Assembly (NCBI RefSeq): GCF_000382405.1
Contig: NZ_KB908264.1
Span: 1 to 64,000, forward strand
Length of the DNA stretch: 64,000 nucleotides
From: Mycobacterium sp. 141
GTDB lineage: Bacteria > Actinomycetota > Actinomycetes > Mycobacteriales > Mycobacteriaceae
Direction of reading: 5' to 3'
Shown: piece after piece, positions 1 through 11,227 of the stretch
How positions within the stretch are numbered: position 1 is the stretch's first letter
How the letters are laid out: each line of letters starts with the position of its first letter
The notes under the pieces: generated by a model
The model's input: the letters and a program-made list of their open reading frames with translations, nothing else
Told to the model about the DNA's origin: nothing
Databases searched by the model: none
Made by a program: the position numbers and the translations under genes

Positions 1-2
1 CC

Positions 3-524
3 GGGGTGACGTTGCGCCGAGTGGAATGCCTGACAAGCCTCAATACGATTGTGAAACAAGCGGTTTCCCGCCACATTGAAGACCGCGCCTATCTGAGCGA
101 GCTGAACCGGTGGAGCGGTCGCTATGCGTCGCTGGCCGGAGTACCCGCACACAACACCCCGACATCGGATCCCGACGCGCCCATACCGGGTCGATTGTTC
201 GCCGGTCCCGTTCTGGCGCAACCACCCAACAGTCCGGGCTGTACCGACCATGCCGTGGTGCTGGCGCTCGGCACCCGCGACGACGACACCTTGGCACGGC
301 TGCGCGCCGGTGAGGCCACCAGCCTGCTACTGCTCACCGCCACGATCGCAGACATGGCGTGCTGCCCGATCACCGAACCCCTGGAAATCACGGAGACCCG
401 AGCCGCATTGCGAGAGGAGCTATTCGACGGGCGCGAGTACCCACAGGTGCTCATCCGGGTCGGCCGGGTCGCCGAAGACGCCGCGCCGCTGCCCGCGACA
501 CCGCGCCGCACCCTGCGGGTCTAA
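3..524 (+). CDS. Acg-type nitroreductase family protein, 3' part
   Basis: The reading frame is open to the left edge, so the N-terminus lies outside the window and only about 172 residues are visible. The C-terminal half looks like the Acg/Rv2032 family of mycobacterial nitroreductase-fold proteins. It shares the pattern of a MACCPITEP segment followed by PQVLIRVGR with the full-length homologue at 2904-3911 (LATCPVTQ, then PQVLARIGL). Family members are part of the DosR dormancy regulon, and biochemical activity is poorly defined. The gene converges on devS with only 7 bp between stop codons. Two Acg-type genes flanking devRS fit a dormancy-regulon cluster. The family call is recalled similarity. 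Confidence 0.75.
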   Translation, partial: GVTLRRVECLTSLNTIVKQAVSRHIEDRAYLSELNRWSGRYASLAGVPAHNTPTSDPDAPIPGRLFAGPVLAQPPNSPGCTDHAVVLALGTRDDDTLARLRAGEATSLLLLTATIADMACCPITEPLEITETRAALREELFDGREYPQVLIRVGRVAEDAAPLPATPRRTLRV

Positions 525-531
525 GCCTGAT

Positions 532-2217
<1,686 letters not shown>

Positions 2218-2853
2218 CTAGCCGGGTCGGTCCAGTTTGGAGACGAAGACTGCAGCCTGAGTCCGTCGCTCCATGCCGAGCTTGGCCAGCAAGCGCGACA
2301 CATAGTTTTTCACGGTCTTCTCGGCGAGGAACATCCTGGCTGCGATCTGTTTGTTGGTCAGGCCTTCGCCCAGCAGCTCCAGCAGAACCCGTTCCTGCTG
2401 AGTCAGGCCTGACAGCGGGTCGGCACGCTCGGCGTTGCTGCGTAGCTTGGCCATCAACGCCGCGGCCGCCCGGTTGTCCAGCAGGGACCGGCCGGCCCCG
2501 ACTTCCTTGATGGCCTGCGCGAGCTCCATCCCCTTGATGTCCTTGACGACGTAGCCGCTGGCACCGGCGAGGATGGCATCCAGCATCGCCTCGTCGGAGG
2601 TGAACGAGGTCAACATCAGGCACCGCAGATCGGGTATGCGCGACAACAGCTCCCGGCACAGCTCGATGCCGTTGCCGTCGGGCAAGCGCACATCGAGCAC
2701 CGCGACGTCTGGCGCGCTCGCGGGTACCCGGGCCAGGGCCTGCGCCACCGAATCCGCCTCGCCGATCACCTCCAGCTCCGGATCGGCACTGAGAAGATCG
2801 ATCAGGCCGCGGCGCACCAGCTCGTGGTCGTCAACCAGGAAGACTCTGATCAT
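2218..2853 (-). CDS. devR: DNA-binding response regulator DevR/DosR
   Basis: A 211-residue NarL/LuxR-type regulator. The receiver domain (1-120) has acidic pocket residues Asp8 and Asp9, phospho-acceptor Asp54 in VLDVRLPDG, Thr82 and Lys104. The linker leads to a LuxR HTH at about 145-205, with [22 protein letters not shown] and [16 protein letters not shown]. The recognition region is essentially that of M. tuberculosis DosR, so the same 20-bp operator should be bound. It lies between the upstream Acg-type gene (50 bp away) and devS (9 bp), like the Rv3134c-devR-devS operon but with a nitroreductase-like gene in place of the USP gene. Confidence 0.95.
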   Translation of the reverse strand: MIRVFLVDDHELVRRGLIDLLSADPELEVIGEADSVAQALARVPASAPDVAVLDVRLPDGNGIELCRELLSRIPDLRCLMLTSFTSDEAMLDAILAGASGYVVKDIKGMELAQAIKEVGAGRSLLDNRAAAALMAKLRSNAERADPLSGLTQQERVLLELLGEGLTNKQIAARMFLAEKTVKNYVSRLLAKLGMERRTQAAVFVSKLDRPG

Positions 2854-2903
2854 CTCCCGAGTCTCACCGCTGTCGGGACCGATCGCAACAGCATGACGAA
2901 TCT

Positions 2904-3911
2904 CTATGCAATAGTGAGGAAGTCAGTGACAGGCCGGCGCGGGGTCGGCGGCGGCACCTCTTCGAGCACCGGGGCGAGCCCGATCCGGGCCAGTACCTGC
3001 GGGCAGGCGTCCCGACCGATCAGGGTGGCAACGACGTCACGGCTGGCATGCAGCTCGGTCATCTGCGTCACCGGGCAGGTCGCCAGGCCTGCCATCGTGG
3101 CCTCCAGCAGCACCATCGACAGTGCTTCACCGGCGTCCAACGCGTCCGCGCGACTGAAGCCGTCGGTCGACAGCACGATGACACGTGCCGCGTCGTCGGC
3201 GATGGCCGGGCGCCGATCGGTGTGGGCGGTGACGGGGAACGCCCGGGACAGCGCAACACGTTCACTTTCGGCCGCCGATACCAGCGCACTCTGCGGGATG
3301 CCGTCACTTGTCGCGAAAGGCGTTGTCCACCAAGCCAGATCAGCGTGATATCCGGAGTCGTAGAGCCGCAGCGACTCGCTGAGCATGGCGGCATCGGCCA
3401 CCTCTGACCGCATGTCCTCGGTCAGCACGTCCAGATGCACCGGCCCGGTGTCCAGCCAGGTCCGCAGCATCGGTTCGAAGGACTCCCAATCCGGTGGCGC
3501 GGCCATCGGCAGCCGGTCGGTGCGACGGGCCAAGATCGCATCGGCGCGCCGCCGGTGGGCATCGGTGACGAAACCCAGCGGGCTGAACTGCAGCGTCGCC
3601 AGGTGATCCGGATGGTTCGGGTCGGGGAACCGCTCGACGTCGGCAGCCCAGCCGGCGGCTGCCATAGCGACCACGACATGGTCCAACATCACCCCGCAGC
3701 TGATGACAGCCTCCCGCGCCGAACGGTCCGTGGAACGCACGACCCGTTCCGGATCGAGGTACAGCTCCAAGCCGTAGCTGCTTGTGCCCCTCCCGTCCGC
3801 GCCGGAGGTGTACACCCACCGCCACGGTTGAGTGTTGTGCAGCGACGGGGCACGCGAGGCCAGCTGAACGGCTTTGACGATGGTGGCGCTGTCGAGCGTG
3901 GTGTCGGGCAT
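2904..3911 (-). CDS. Acg-type nitroreductase family protein
   Basis: A 335-residue member of the Acg/Rv2032/Rv3131 group, a divergent two-lobed FMN nitroreductase fold. Supporting segments are [15 protein letters not shown] near the N-terminus and CPQVLARIG near the C-terminus. An in-frame start exists 23 codons upstream (3980), but that extension would cover the DosR-like box at 3944-3963. The ATG at 3911, giving [16 protein letters not shown], matches where family members begin, so I place the start there. It heads the presumed acg-devR-devS transcription unit and is probably induced with it under hypoxia or NO. Confidence 0.85.
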   Translation of the reverse strand: MPDTTLDSATIVKAVQLASRAPSLHNTQPWRWVYTSGADGRGTSSYGLELYLDPERVVRSTDRSAREAVISCGVMLDHVVVAMAAAGWAADVERFPDPNHPDHLATLQFSPLGFVTDAHRRRADAILARRTDRLPMAAPPDWESFEPMLRTWLDTGPVHLDVLTEDMRSEVADAAMLSESLRLYDSGYHADLAWWTTPFATSDGIPQSALVSAAESERVALSRAFPVTAHTDRRPAIADDAARVIVLSTDGFSRADALDAGEALSMVLLEATMAGLATCPVTQMTELHASRDVVATLIGRDACPQVLARIGLAPVLEEVPPPTPRRPVTDFLTIA

Positions 3912-3943
3912 GCCACCAGCGTTGTCTCCGACGACCGATCGGG

Positions 3944-3963
3944 TTAGGGTCTTTGGTCCTCTA
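3944..3963 (-). promoter_or_regulatory. DosR (DevR) box
   Basis: The sequence TTAGGGTCTTTGGTCCTCTA matches about 15 of 20 positions of the DosR consensus (TTSGGGACTWWAGTCCCSAA), including the GGG and GTCC half-site cores. Its centre lies about 42 bp upstream of the ATG at 3911. That spacing would put a typical DosR-activated transcription start very close to the ATG, i.e. a leaderless or near-leaderless mRNA. It implies autoregulation of the acg-devR-devS unit. Confidence 0.65.
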
Positions 3964-3989
3964 GCGGGTGCGATGCACATCTCACCGGC

Positions 3990-4865
3990 TCACGCCCCGT
4001 TGTTCACCCCACCGGAGTTGGCACCGGGGATGTCGGTGATCGGGAAGTTCGGCATCGGGGCCGGCGACGGCGTCGCCGACAGCTCCGGGATGCTGGCGGG
4101 CGGAATGTCCTGCAGACCGTTGACGGGTGGACCGTTCTCGCGGCTGCCGTAGCTGGTACCCGGCTCCCGCGGTCCGAGGAGGTGGGTGACCGTCACCAGG
4201 TGGTAGTCATTGGCCTTGAGCACCGGGATGAACTGCTGCACCAGATCGACGGTGGATGAGTAGGTGTCGTGGAAGAGCACCACCGAGTTGGGCTTGATCT
4301 GAGTCATCAGCATGTACCGGGTGGCCGCGGTGTTCGAGTCGTTGGCCCAGTCGAATGGGATGACGTCCCAGTTGATGTCGGCCAGGCCCTGCTTCTTGGC
4401 CTCGGCCAGCACCGCGTCGTTGATCAGCCCGCCTGCGGTGCGGAACAGCTTCGGCCGCTGACCGGTCGCCGCCTCGATGGCATCGCTGGCCTTGGACAGC
4501 TGCGACGAGATGTCTTCAGGCGGGATGGTGGTCATGTTGGGGTGCTCCCAGGTGTGCTGGCCGAGCTCCATGCCTGCCTCGACCACCCGCTTGGCGCCCG
4601 CAGGGTTGGCCGCGACCTTGTTGCCGATCTCGAAGAACGTCGCCTTGGCGTCGTTGTCCCGCAGGATCTTCAACAGCCGATCGGTGTACGGGCTGGGGCC
4701 GTCGTCGAACGTGAAGGCGATGCACTTCTCCACTGCACAGTCGACATCATCGGCCGAGGCTTTCCGGATGTGACCCGTGAGTGCACCGCCGACCAGGACC
4801 ACCACGGCGACGAAAATGCCGACGACGGTCCACCGCCACGCCTGGCTGTCGGGGAGTCTCGCCAC
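3990..4865 (-). CDS. Polysaccharide deacetylase (NodB domain), membrane-anchored
   Basis: A 291-residue protein with an N-terminal membrane segment (about 11-31) and a NodB/CE4 deacetylase domain. Metal-binding motifs are TFDDGPSPYT and the zinc histidines in HTWEHPN. The catalytic-region segment FRTAGG has Ala in place of the usual Pro of RPP(Y/F)G, and HDTYSST is motif 5. Family members remove N-acetyl groups from peptidoglycan or chitin-like sugars outside the membrane. The C-terminus is a low-complexity Pro/Asn/Gly tail. It is syntenic with Rv1096. GTG start. It lies downstream of phoH2 behind a strong hairpin. Confidence 0.85.
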   Translation of the reverse strand: MARLPDSQAWRWTVVGIFVAVVVLVGGALTGHIRKASADDVDCAVEKCIAFTFDDGPSPYTDRLLKILRDNDAKATFFEIGNKVAANPAGAKRVVEAGMELGQHTWEHPNMTTIPPEDISSQLSKASDAIEAATGQRPKLFRTAGGLINDAVLAEAKKQGLADINWDVIPFDWANDSNTAATRYMLMTQIKPNSVVLFHDTYSSTVDLVQQFIPVLKANDYHLVTVTHLLGPREPGTSYGSRENGPPVNGLQDIPPASIPELSATPSPAPMPNFPITDIPGANSGGVNNGA

Positions 4866-4887
4866 CCCGGCAGCCTACCGGCCCTGC

Positions 4888-4936
4888 GATTTGTGTGCGT
4901 TTACCAGCGGTGAGCGCCAGTAAACGCACACAAATC
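4888..4936. terminator. 17-bp perfect inverted repeat, probable terminator
   Basis: Arms at 4888-4904 (GATTTGTGTGCGTTTAC) and 4920-4936 pair perfectly around a 15-nt loop. The repeat lies just after the phoH2 stop and before the deacetylase start. There is no U-tract, which is common for mycobacterial intrinsic terminators. It could equally be an mRNA processing or stabilising hairpin. Confidence 0.6.
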
Positions 4937-4938
4937 AC

Positions 4939-6252
4939 TCAGGGCAGGGCGCCGGGGCTGTACTCCTCCAGCATCTCGGTGACCAGCGCGGCGATCGGCG
5001 AGCGTTCGCTGCGCTGCAACGTGATGTGGGCGAACAGCGGGTGGCCCTTGAGCTTCTCGATCACCGCCGCGACACCGTCGTGCCTGCCGACCCGCAGGTT
5101 GTCCCGTTGCGCGACGTCATGGGTGAGCACCACGCGTGAGCCGGCGCCGAGCCGCGACAGCACCGTCAGCAAGACGTTGCGTTCCAGTGACTGGGCTTCG
5201 TCGACGATGACGAAGGAGTCGTGCAGCGACCGGCCGCGGATGTGGGTCAACGGCAGCACTTCGAGCATGCCGCGGGACAGCACCTCGTCGAGCACTGCTG
5301 GGCTGGCCAGGCCCTCCAGGGTGTCGAAGACAGCCTGTGCCCACGGGCCCATCTTGTCGCTCTCGCTGCCGGGTAGGTAGCCGAGTTCCTGGCCACCGAC
5401 CGCATAGAGCGGGCGGAACACCACGACCTTGCGGTGGGTACGCCGTTCCAGCACGGCCTCCAGGCCCGCGCACAGCGCCAGCGCCGACTTGCCGGTGCCG
5501 GCCTTACCGCCCAGCGAGACGATCCCGACGGACTCGTCGAGCAGTAGATCCAGTGCGACGCGTTGTTCGGCTGACCTTCCCCGGAGGCCGAACACTTCGC
5601 GGTCACCGCGGACCAGTTGCACGCGTTTGTCGGCATTGACCCGGCCGAGCGCATGCGAGCTTCCACCCAGCAGGCGGATTCCCGTGTGGCACGGCAGATC
5701 GCGTGCCTCGGCCAGATCGATCTCACCGTCGGCGAACAGGGTGTCGATTTCCTCGGACGCGACATCCATCTCGGTCATCCCGGTCCAGCCGGAGACCACG
5801 ACATCCTGAGCGTGGTACTCGTCGGCCGCCAGGCCAACCGCGCCGGCCTTGACCCGCAGCGGAATGTCCTTGCTCACCAACGTCACTCGTTTGCCCTCTG
5901 CCGCCAGGTTGGCTGCACAGGTCAGGATGCGGGAATCGTTGCTCTCGGTGCGGAAGCCGAGCGGCAACACGGTCGGATCGCTGTGGTTCAGCTCGACCTG
6001 CAGCGTGCCACCCTGTGTCCCAACGGGTATCGGCTGGTCCAGCCGTCCGTGTTCGAGCCGCAGATCGTCGAACATCCGCAGCGCCTGCCGGGCGAACCAG
6101 CCCAGCTCATGGTGGTGCCGTTTGGCTTCTAATTCGCTGATGACAACCAGCGGAACCACCACCTCGTGCTCGGCGAACCGCGTGCATGCCCATGGATCGG
6201 ACAACAACACGGAGGTATCGAGCACATAGGTACGGACAGGCAAATCAGTCAC
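4939..6252 (-). CDS. phoH2: PhoH2: PIN-domain / PhoH ATPase, RNA helicase-RNase
   Basis: A 437-residue fusion of an N-terminal PIN ribonuclease domain (about 5-145; acidic residues begin with Asp12 in [10 protein letters not shown] and continue with Glu40 and Asp106) and a C-terminal PhoH ATPase (Walker [14 protein letters not shown] at 248-260, Walker [10 protein letters not shown]). Mycobacterial PhoH2 is a sequence-dependent RNA helicase and RNase that acts as the toxin-like partner of PhoAT. The GTG start is preceded by AGGAG 8 nt upstream and overlaps the stop of the small upstream ORF as GTGA, indicating translational coupling. Syntenic with Rv1095. Confidence 0.93.
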   Translation of the reverse strand: MTDLPVRTYVLDTSVLLSDPWACTRFAEHEVVVPLVVISELEAKRHHHELGWFARQALRMFDDLRLEHGRLDQPIPVGTQGGTLQVELNHSDPTVLPLGFRTESNDSRILTCAANLAAEGKRVTLVSKDIPLRVKAGAVGLAADEYHAQDVVVSGWTGMTEMDVASEEIDTLFADGEIDLAEARDLPCHTGIRLLGGSSHALGRVNADKRVQLVRGDREVFGLRGRSAEQRVALDLLLDESVGIVSLGGKAGTGKSALALCAGLEAVLERRTHRKVVVFRPLYAVGGQELGYLPGSESDKMGPWAQAVFDTLEGLASPAVLDEVLSRGMLEVLPLTHIRGRSLHDSFVIVDEAQSLERNVLLTVLSRLGAGSRVVLTHDVAQRDNLRVGRHDGVAAVIEKLKGHPLFAHITLQRSERSPIAALVTEMLEEYSPGALP

Positions 6253-6392
6253 GTGGCGCTCCTAGAGGCGAAGCTCGTTACGCGGCCCCACGCGAACTTC
6301 TCGGTGGACGCTGCGGCACCAGGACCGGGGCCGGTCCTCTCGCAAAGAAAACGATCGGTACCGCCCGGACAGCAGAGCATGTCGCTAGCCAT
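6249..6392 (-). CDS. phoAT: Candidate PhoAT antitoxin small ORF
   Basis: A 47-codon ORF lies between desA2 and phoH2. Its TGA overlaps the phoH2 GTG by 4 nt, the arrangement reported for the mycobacterial phoAT-phoH2 operon. The peptide begins [15 protein letters not shown] and is Gly/Pro/Arg-rich with no recognised domain. The frame continues upstream to a GTG at 6416 (55 residues), so the start is uncertain and no strong ribosome-binding site decides it. The call rests on position and coupling rather than on recognisable sequence. Confidence 0.55.
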   Translation of the reverse strand: MASDMLCCPGGTDRFLCERTGPGPGAAASTEKFAWGRVTSFASRSAT

Positions 6393-6461
6393 CGGAATCG
6401 ACGCTACTCCCGCCACGGCGGGCTTGCTGATCGGCGCGCCGCGCGCTTGGCGCCCAACGCG

Positions 6462-7289
6462 TTACGTGCTGATGAACTCCTGGAGCCGGTCCTCACCGGC
6501 CAGACCCCAAGCGGTGATCCGGTCAGAGATCACCTTGCGCAGCGCGGCCTTGTCGAAGATGCCGGACTCGGCCACCAACGCCACCTTGTCCTGGTAGGCG
6601 TCGATGTCGGCACCGATGACGTCGAGCTCGTTCGCGCGGGCGGCGATCGCCGCGACGGTCTCGTCGCGGTGCTGCTCCAGCACGTACGACACAAGGTTGG
6701 CGAAGAACTCCTCGTGTCGCTCCTCGTCGCCGGCGATCCGGCCCATCAACGATGCGAGCACCGGCTCGGCGACCTGCGCCTCCAGGTTGCGGCAGTAGAC
6801 CGCGTGGGAGCGCTCGAAGAACGCCATGAACACCAGCGTCTCGATCTGAGAGTAGGCGTCGGCCCGATAGCCCTTCATCACGTGCTCGACGCGGACATCC
6901 TCGTTGGCGGTCGGGTCGATCTCACGCGTGACCACCAGGTAGTTGCGCAGCGCGACCGCGTGCAGATGCTCCTCGGCGGTCCAGCGACCCAGGAACCGGC
7001 CCCACTTCTCCTCGAGGATGAAATGTTCGACCAGCTCGCGGTGGTACCCGGCGAGGTTGTCCTTGGTGATCAGCAGGATCTCCAAAGCATCGGTGACGTT
7101 CTTGGGCAGGGTCACCTGAGAGGGATCCCAATCCCGTCCGCCTAGGAACGCGAAGTTCTCGCCCTGGTCGAACGGCACATAGTCATGGGCATACCAGAGA
7201 TCCTCGGAGTCAATGTGGCGGCGCAGTTCGGCCGTCACAACTGGCTCGAGCTCGAGGGTCAGCGCATTAGGGACAGGTTTCTGTGCCAT
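6462..7289 (-). CDS. desA2: Acyl-[ACP] desaturase DesA2-like
   Basis: A 275-residue ferritin-like soluble acyl-ACP desaturase. Di-iron ligands are visible in the EENWGRF-like EEKWGRF context, EEHLHA, and DEERHEEFF. The family introduces a double bond into an ACP-bound acyl chain; in mycobacteria DesA1 and DesA2 act in mycolic-acid precursor synthesis. Length matches M. tuberculosis DesA2 (Rv1094). It lies 69 bp upstream of the putative phoAT and 65 bp downstream of glyA on the same strand, so a glyA-desA2-phoAT-phoH2 unit is possible. Confidence 0.92.
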   Translation of the reverse strand: MAQKPVPNALTLELEPVVTAELRRHIDSEDLWYAHDYVPFDQGENFAFLGGRDWDPSQVTLPKNVTDALEILLITKDNLAGYHRELVEHFILEEKWGRFLGRWTAEEHLHAVALRNYLVVTREIDPTANEDVRVEHVMKGYRADAYSQIETLVFMAFFERSHAVYCRNLEAQVAEPVLASLMGRIAGDEERHEEFFANLVSYVLEQHRDETVAAIAARANELDVIGADIDAYQDKVALVAESGIFDKAALRKVISDRITAWGLAGEDRLQEFIST

Positions 7290-7354
7290 AGAGTAACTGT
7301 AACCCTAGTTCACATGTTTCTCGAAATCGGATCGGTGGCGTGTCGCGAGTCCCG

Positions 7355-8827
7355 TCAGAGCGTCAACCCCGGGTACAGCGGGTTGGTCTCGAGCAGCTCG
7401 GCCGACGCAGCCCGGACGCGCTCGGCGGTGCCATCGGCCAGCTTGTACTTGGCTTTCGAGGAACCGTCGGGCTGCGTGTTGGACAGCACATCGACGATCA
7501 ATTCGGCGACCCGGTCGAAGTCGTCGGCGTCGAATCCGCGGCTCGTGAGCGCCGGGGTGCCCAGCCGAACGCCGCTGGTGTACCAGGCGCCGTTCGGGTC
7601 GGCCGGGACGGAGTTGCGGTTGGTGACGACGCCTGCGTCCAGCAGCGCCGATTCCGCCTGGCGGCCGGTCAGGCCGAACGACCGCACGTCGAGCAGCACG
7701 ATGTGGTTGTCGGTGCCGCCGGTGACGAGCCCGGCATCGCGCTTGGTGAAGCCGTTGGCCAGGGCCTGGGCGTTGTCGGCGACCTGCTGGGCGTACGACT
7801 GGAACGCGGGCTGGCGCGCCTCGGCCAACGCGACAGCCTTGGCAGCCATCACGTGTGACAGCGGCCCACCGAGCACCATGGGGCAACCCTTGTCGACCGC
7901 GGGCGCAAACTCCTCGGTGGCCAGCACCATGCCGCCACGCGGCCCGCGCAGCGACTTGTGCGTCGTCGTGGTGGTGACATGCGCGTGCGGCACCGGGTCC
8001 TCGTCACCGGTGAAGACCTTGCCGGCCACCAGACCCGCGAAGTGCGCCATGTCGACCATCAGCGTCGCGCCCACCTCGTCGGCGATCTCGCGCATCTTGG
8101 CGAAGTTCACCCGGCGCGGGTATGCCGAGTAGCCGGCGACCAGGATCAGCGGCTTGAATTCACGGGCAGCAGCGGCGACGGCGTCGTAGTCGAGGAACCC
8201 GGTCTCGGGGTTGGTGCCGTAGCTGTGCTGGTGGAACATCTTGCCGGAGATGTTGGGCCGGAAGCCGTGGGTCAGGTGCCCGCCGGCATCCAGCGACATA
8301 CCGAGCAGCCGCTGATTACCAAGCTTGTTGCGCAGCGTCTCCCAGTCGGCCTCGGACAGGTCGTTGACATGCTTGGCGCCCAATTCGGCTAGTCCCGGCG
8401 CTTCCACCCGGGTGGCCAGGATCGCCCAGAACGCAACGAGATTGGCGTCGATGCCGGAGTGCGGCTGTACGTAGGCGTACGGTGCACCGAACAATTCGCG
8501 GGCGTGCTCGGCGGCCAACGCTTCGACGGTGTCGACGTTCTGGCAGCCGGCGTAGAAGCGGTGCCCAACGGTGCCTTCGGCGTACTTGTCGGAGAACCAG
8601 GTCCCCATCGTCAGCAGCACCGCCGGCGACGCGTAATTCTCACTCGCGATCAGCTTGAGCGAATCTCGTTGGTCGGCAAGCTCTTTGCGGGTTGCCGCAG
8701 CGATCCGGGGCTCGACGGACTCGATGACCCGCAGCGCGGCCTGATAGGCGGCACTGGAGGTGTCGGCGTAATCGGCGCCAGAGGCCGCGGGCACAGGAGA
8801 TGAGGAGGATGACGAGTCTGCTGCCAT
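7355..8827 (-). CDS. glyA: Serine hydroxymethyltransferase, long form
   Basis: A PLP-dependent fold-I enzyme interconverting serine and glycine with tetrahydrofolate. Seen: [29 protein letters not shown], the PLP-lysine motif [14 protein letters not shown], and GTPALTSRG near the C-terminus. At about 490 residues it is roughly 60 longer than the 426-residue M. tuberculosis GlyA1. The difference lies mostly in a Ser-rich N-terminus, an insertion around residues 130-200 and a longer C-terminus. I take the ATG at 8827 ([10 protein letters not shown]); a GTG at 8869 would add 14 residues. It occupies the position of Rv1093 but belongs to a different SHMT subgroup. Confidence 0.92.
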   Translation of the reverse strand: MAADSSSSSSPVPAASGADYADTSSAAYQAALRVIESVEPRIAAATRKELADQRDSLKLIASENYASPAVLLTMGTWFSDKYAEGTVGHRFYAGCQNVDTVEALAAEHARELFGAPYAYVQPHSGIDANLVAFWAILATRVEAPGLAELGAKHVNDLSEADWETLRNKLGNQRLLGMSLDAGGHLTHGFRPNISGKMFHQHSYGTNPETGFLDYDAVAAAAREFKPLILVAGYSAYPRRVNFAKMREIADEVGATLMVDMAHFAGLVAGKVFTGDEDPVPHAHVTTTTTHKSLRGPRGGMVLATEEFAPAVDKGCPMVLGGPLSHVMAAKAVALAEARQPAFQSYAQQVADNAQALANGFTKRDAGLVTGGTDNHIVLLDVRSFGLTGRQAESALLDAGVVTNRNSVPADPNGAWYTSGVRLGTPALTSRGFDADDFDRVAELIVDVLSNTQPDGSSKAKYKLADGTAERVRAASAELLETNPLYPGLTL

Positions 8828-8910
8828 GGGGTTGAGCCTAGTCGGAGCGGCCGTGGGCATTGACCGCACCCGTCATCACCCAACGCCGCCCCTACCGCGC
8901 CCCTGTGCGT

Positions 8911-8955
8911 CACTCCAGCGTGACACTCGACGGCGACAGCCACTCCAGCGTGACA
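8911..8955. repeat. Two 15-bp direct repeats with 30-bp period upstream of glyA
   Basis: CACTCCAGCGTGACA occurs at 8911-8925 and again at 8941-8955, exactly 30 bp (about three helical turns) apart. They lie in the short gap upstream of glyA and downstream of the DUF885 gene. Each unit is part of an imperfect GTCAC/GTGAC dyad. Such phased repeats are typical of protein-binding sites, but the motif may also be a dispersed intergenic repeat. Confidence 0.5.
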
Positions 8956-9015
8956 AGGTGGCCGGGGTTCGCCGCCGTGACCGTGGTTCGCCGCCGAGAT
9001 CCGCTGGGCGCGATA

Positions 9016-10251
9016 TCAAGCCCGCAGCGTCGACGGGATCAGCGGCTCGTCGAGCAGCCGGCCGAACCGGAAAGCCAACGACACATCGTCGGGCCGGGCG
9101 TCCAGCCAACTCCGCAGCAACCGGTACCCCTCGATGTAGGTGCTGGTGTAGGCCCGCCACAGCGGCGAGGACAGGAAGCGCAGCATCTGTCGCGCGCGCT
9201 CATCATTGACCAACAGCCAGCGCTTGAGAAATGCGACGACATCGTCGACGTCTCGGTGTTCGTCGTGCAGCATCAGCGCCGCGTCCTGACGCACGTCGGC
9301 CAGCCCGGCCAGCGCTTCCGACACTGCCTCGGCGCGGGCGCCGTCGAAGCGTAGGCCGAGATCGGCGTAGATCTCGGAAGCCCAGGCACCCCATCCGTGC
9401 TTTTCCCCCGTCGCTTCGCTCGCCCCGTCCCCGATCGCGGCGTACAGGGCCAGGTCGGCCAACCCCTCAGCCATCAGGCACTGCGGGGTGTTGACGAGGA
9501 AGATCGTCTGTTCCAGCTGCCCCTGCCGTTCCACCAGGCCCGCCTCCTTGCGGCAGTGCTCGGTGTGATGGCCGGGATAGGACTCGTGGGCGACCAGCCT
9601 GGGCAAGTTGGCCATCTGCTGTTTGAGGTCGGCATTGACCGCAACCGTCGAGCGGTAATCGCCCAGGTAGTAGTTGAACCCCGACCACGGCTTGTCGGTG
9701 ACCACCTCATAGGTGATGGTCTCGGTTTCGGGCAGCGCGTATTCGGCACGCACCCGATCACGCAGCGCCGAGGAGAACGCATGAATGCACGCCTCGAGGC
9801 GTTGCGGCGGGATCTCATCGCTGGTGCGGTGAGCCTGGATGCGGTCGGCGAGCGGTCCGCTGCCGCCCAGCGCCTCGTTGAGTTTCGCGTGCGCGGCGTG
9901 ATAACGCTCCGGATCGCCCTTGCTGATGTGAACGTCGAAATAGGCCTGCACCTCGTCGACGAAGCCGACCTGCTCGCCGGCGAACTTGCGGCCTGCACAG
10001 TTCAGTGCGCGCAGGTGGGCGGCAATGTACTCGGCCCGGTCGCGGTCCAGATCGTCGGGAATCCGGGTGAGCAGCCGGTCGGCCTGCCGGGCCAGATCAG
10101 CCGGATCGGGGGCCGGTTCGTCGCCGACCTGGCGGCGCAGTGCCGGATCTCCTGTGAAGGAGTCGACGTAGCCCTCCTCGATCCGATCGAACCGCAAACC
10201 CAGCAGGAGATATTCACGGATGAAGCCGGTTGAGTCGGTCCCGTTAGCCAT
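9016..10251 (-). CDS. DUF885 family protein (putative metallopeptidase-like)
   Basis: A 411-residue DUF885 protein. The key evidence is [17 protein letters not shown], an HExxxGH metallopeptidase-like motif typical of the family, followed by [14 protein letters not shown]. Family function in actinobacteria is unassigned; some DUF885 proteins are bound to the membrane or secreted, but no signal peptide is seen here. The frame runs open to 10716, which would overlap coaA on the other strand. The ATG at 10251 ([16 protein letters not shown]) leaves 30 bp to divergent coaA and fits the family N-terminus. Confidence 0.85.
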   Translation of the reverse strand: MANGTDSTGFIREYLLLGLRFDRIEEGYVDSFTGDPALRRQVGDEPAPDPADLARQADRLLTRIPDDLDRDRAEYIAAHLRALNCAGRKFAGEQVGFVDEVQAYFDVHISKGDPERYHAAHAKLNEALGGSGPLADRIQAHRTSDEIPPQRLEACIHAFSSALRDRVRAEYALPETETITYEVVTDKPWSGFNYYLGDYRSTVAVNADLKQQMANLPRLVAHESYPGHHTEHCRKEAGLVERQGQLEQTIFLVNTPQCLMAEGLADLALYAAIGDGASEATGEKHGWGAWASEIYADLGLRFDGARAEAVSEALAGLADVRQDAALMLHDEHRDVDDVVAFLKRWLLVNDERARQMLRFLSSPLWRAYTSTYIEGYRLLRSWLDARPDDVSLAFRFGRLLDEPLIPSTLRA

Positions 10252-10281
10252 ACCGTCAACCGTAAATGCAAGACTGGCCGA

Positions 10282-11220
10282 ATGCCGCGGCCCAGCGAGC
10301 CGAGCCCCTATGTGGAGTTCGACCGAAGTCAGTGGCGTTCGCTGCGCATGTCGACTCCGCTGAAACTGACCGAGGATGAGCTCGTGCGCCTCCGCGGCAT
10401 GGGCGAGAAGCTCGATCTCCTGGAGGTGGAAGAGGTCTATCTGCCGCTCGCCCGGTTGATCCACCTGCAGGTGGCCGCGCGTCAGCGGTTGTTCGCCGCC
10501 ACCGCCGAGTTCCTCGGTGAGCCGCAGCAGAACCCGGACCGGCCCGTACCGTTCGTCATCGGGGTGGCCGGCAGCGTGGCGGTGGGCAAGTCCACCACCG
10601 CGCGCGTGCTGCAGGCCCTGCTCGCCCGCTGGGAGCATCACCTGCGCGTCGATCTGGTCACCACCGACGGGTTCCTGTACCCTAACGAGGAGCTCAACCG
10701 CCGGAACATGATGCACCGCAAGGGTTTTCCGGAGAGCTACGACCGGCGAGGGCTGATGCGGTTCGTCACCGCGGTCAAATCAGGGGTCGACGAGGCCTGC
10801 GCACCGGTCTACTCGCACCTGTTGTACGACATCGTGCCCGGCGAGAAGCAGGTCGTCCGCCATCCCGACATTCTCATCCTCGAGGGGCTCAACGTCCTGC
10901 AGACCGGTCCGGCGTTGATGGTGTCGGATCTGTTCGACTTCTCGGTGTACGTCGACGCCCGCATCGAAGACATCGAGCAGTGGTACATCTCACGATTCCT
11001 GACGATGCGTTCGACGGCCTTCGCCGATCCGACGTCACACTTCCACCATTACTCGACCCTGACCGACGAACAGGCCGTGTTCGCCGCACGCGACATCTGG
11101 CATTCCATCAACCGGCCCAACCTGATCGAGAACATCCTGCCGACCCGGCCGCGCGCCACCCTGGTGCTGCGCAAGGACGCCGACCACGCCATCAACCGGC
11201 TGCGGCTGCGCAAGCTGTAG
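10282..11220 (+). CDS. coaA: Type I pantothenate kinase
   Basis: A 312-residue type I PanK catalysing ATP-dependent phosphorylation of pantothenate, the first step of CoA synthesis. Walker A is [12 protein letters not shown] at 94-105. [12 protein letters not shown] supplies the catalytic Asp, and RKGFPESYD and the YDIVPGEKQ region are family signatures. Length and N-terminus ([16 protein letters not shown]) match M. tuberculosis CoaA (Rv1092c). It is divergent from the DUF885 gene with 30 bp between the starts. Confidence 0.97.
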   Translation: MPRPSEPSPYVEFDRSQWRSLRMSTPLKLTEDELVRLRGMGEKLDLLEVEEVYLPLARLIHLQVAARQRLFAATAEFLGEPQQNPDRPVPFVIGVAGSVAVGKSTTARVLQALLARWEHHLRVDLVTTDGFLYPNEELNRRNMMHRKGFPESYDRRGLMRFVTAVKSGVDEACAPVYSHLLYDIVPGEKQVVRHPDILILEGLNVLQTGPALMVSDLFDFSVYVDARIEDIEQWYISRFLTMRSTAFADPTSHFHHYSTLTDEQAVFAARDIWHSINRPNLIENILPTRPRATLVLRKDADHAINRLRLRKL

Positions 11221-11227
11221 CCACCGT

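Noticed and set aside
8828..9015. Glycine riboswitch upstream of glyA
   Set aside because: The region is short and shows only two direct repeats; no glycine-aptamer motifs are seen.
10252..10716. N-terminal extension of the DUF885 protein
   Set aside because: It would overlap coaA on the opposite strand and has no family similarity.
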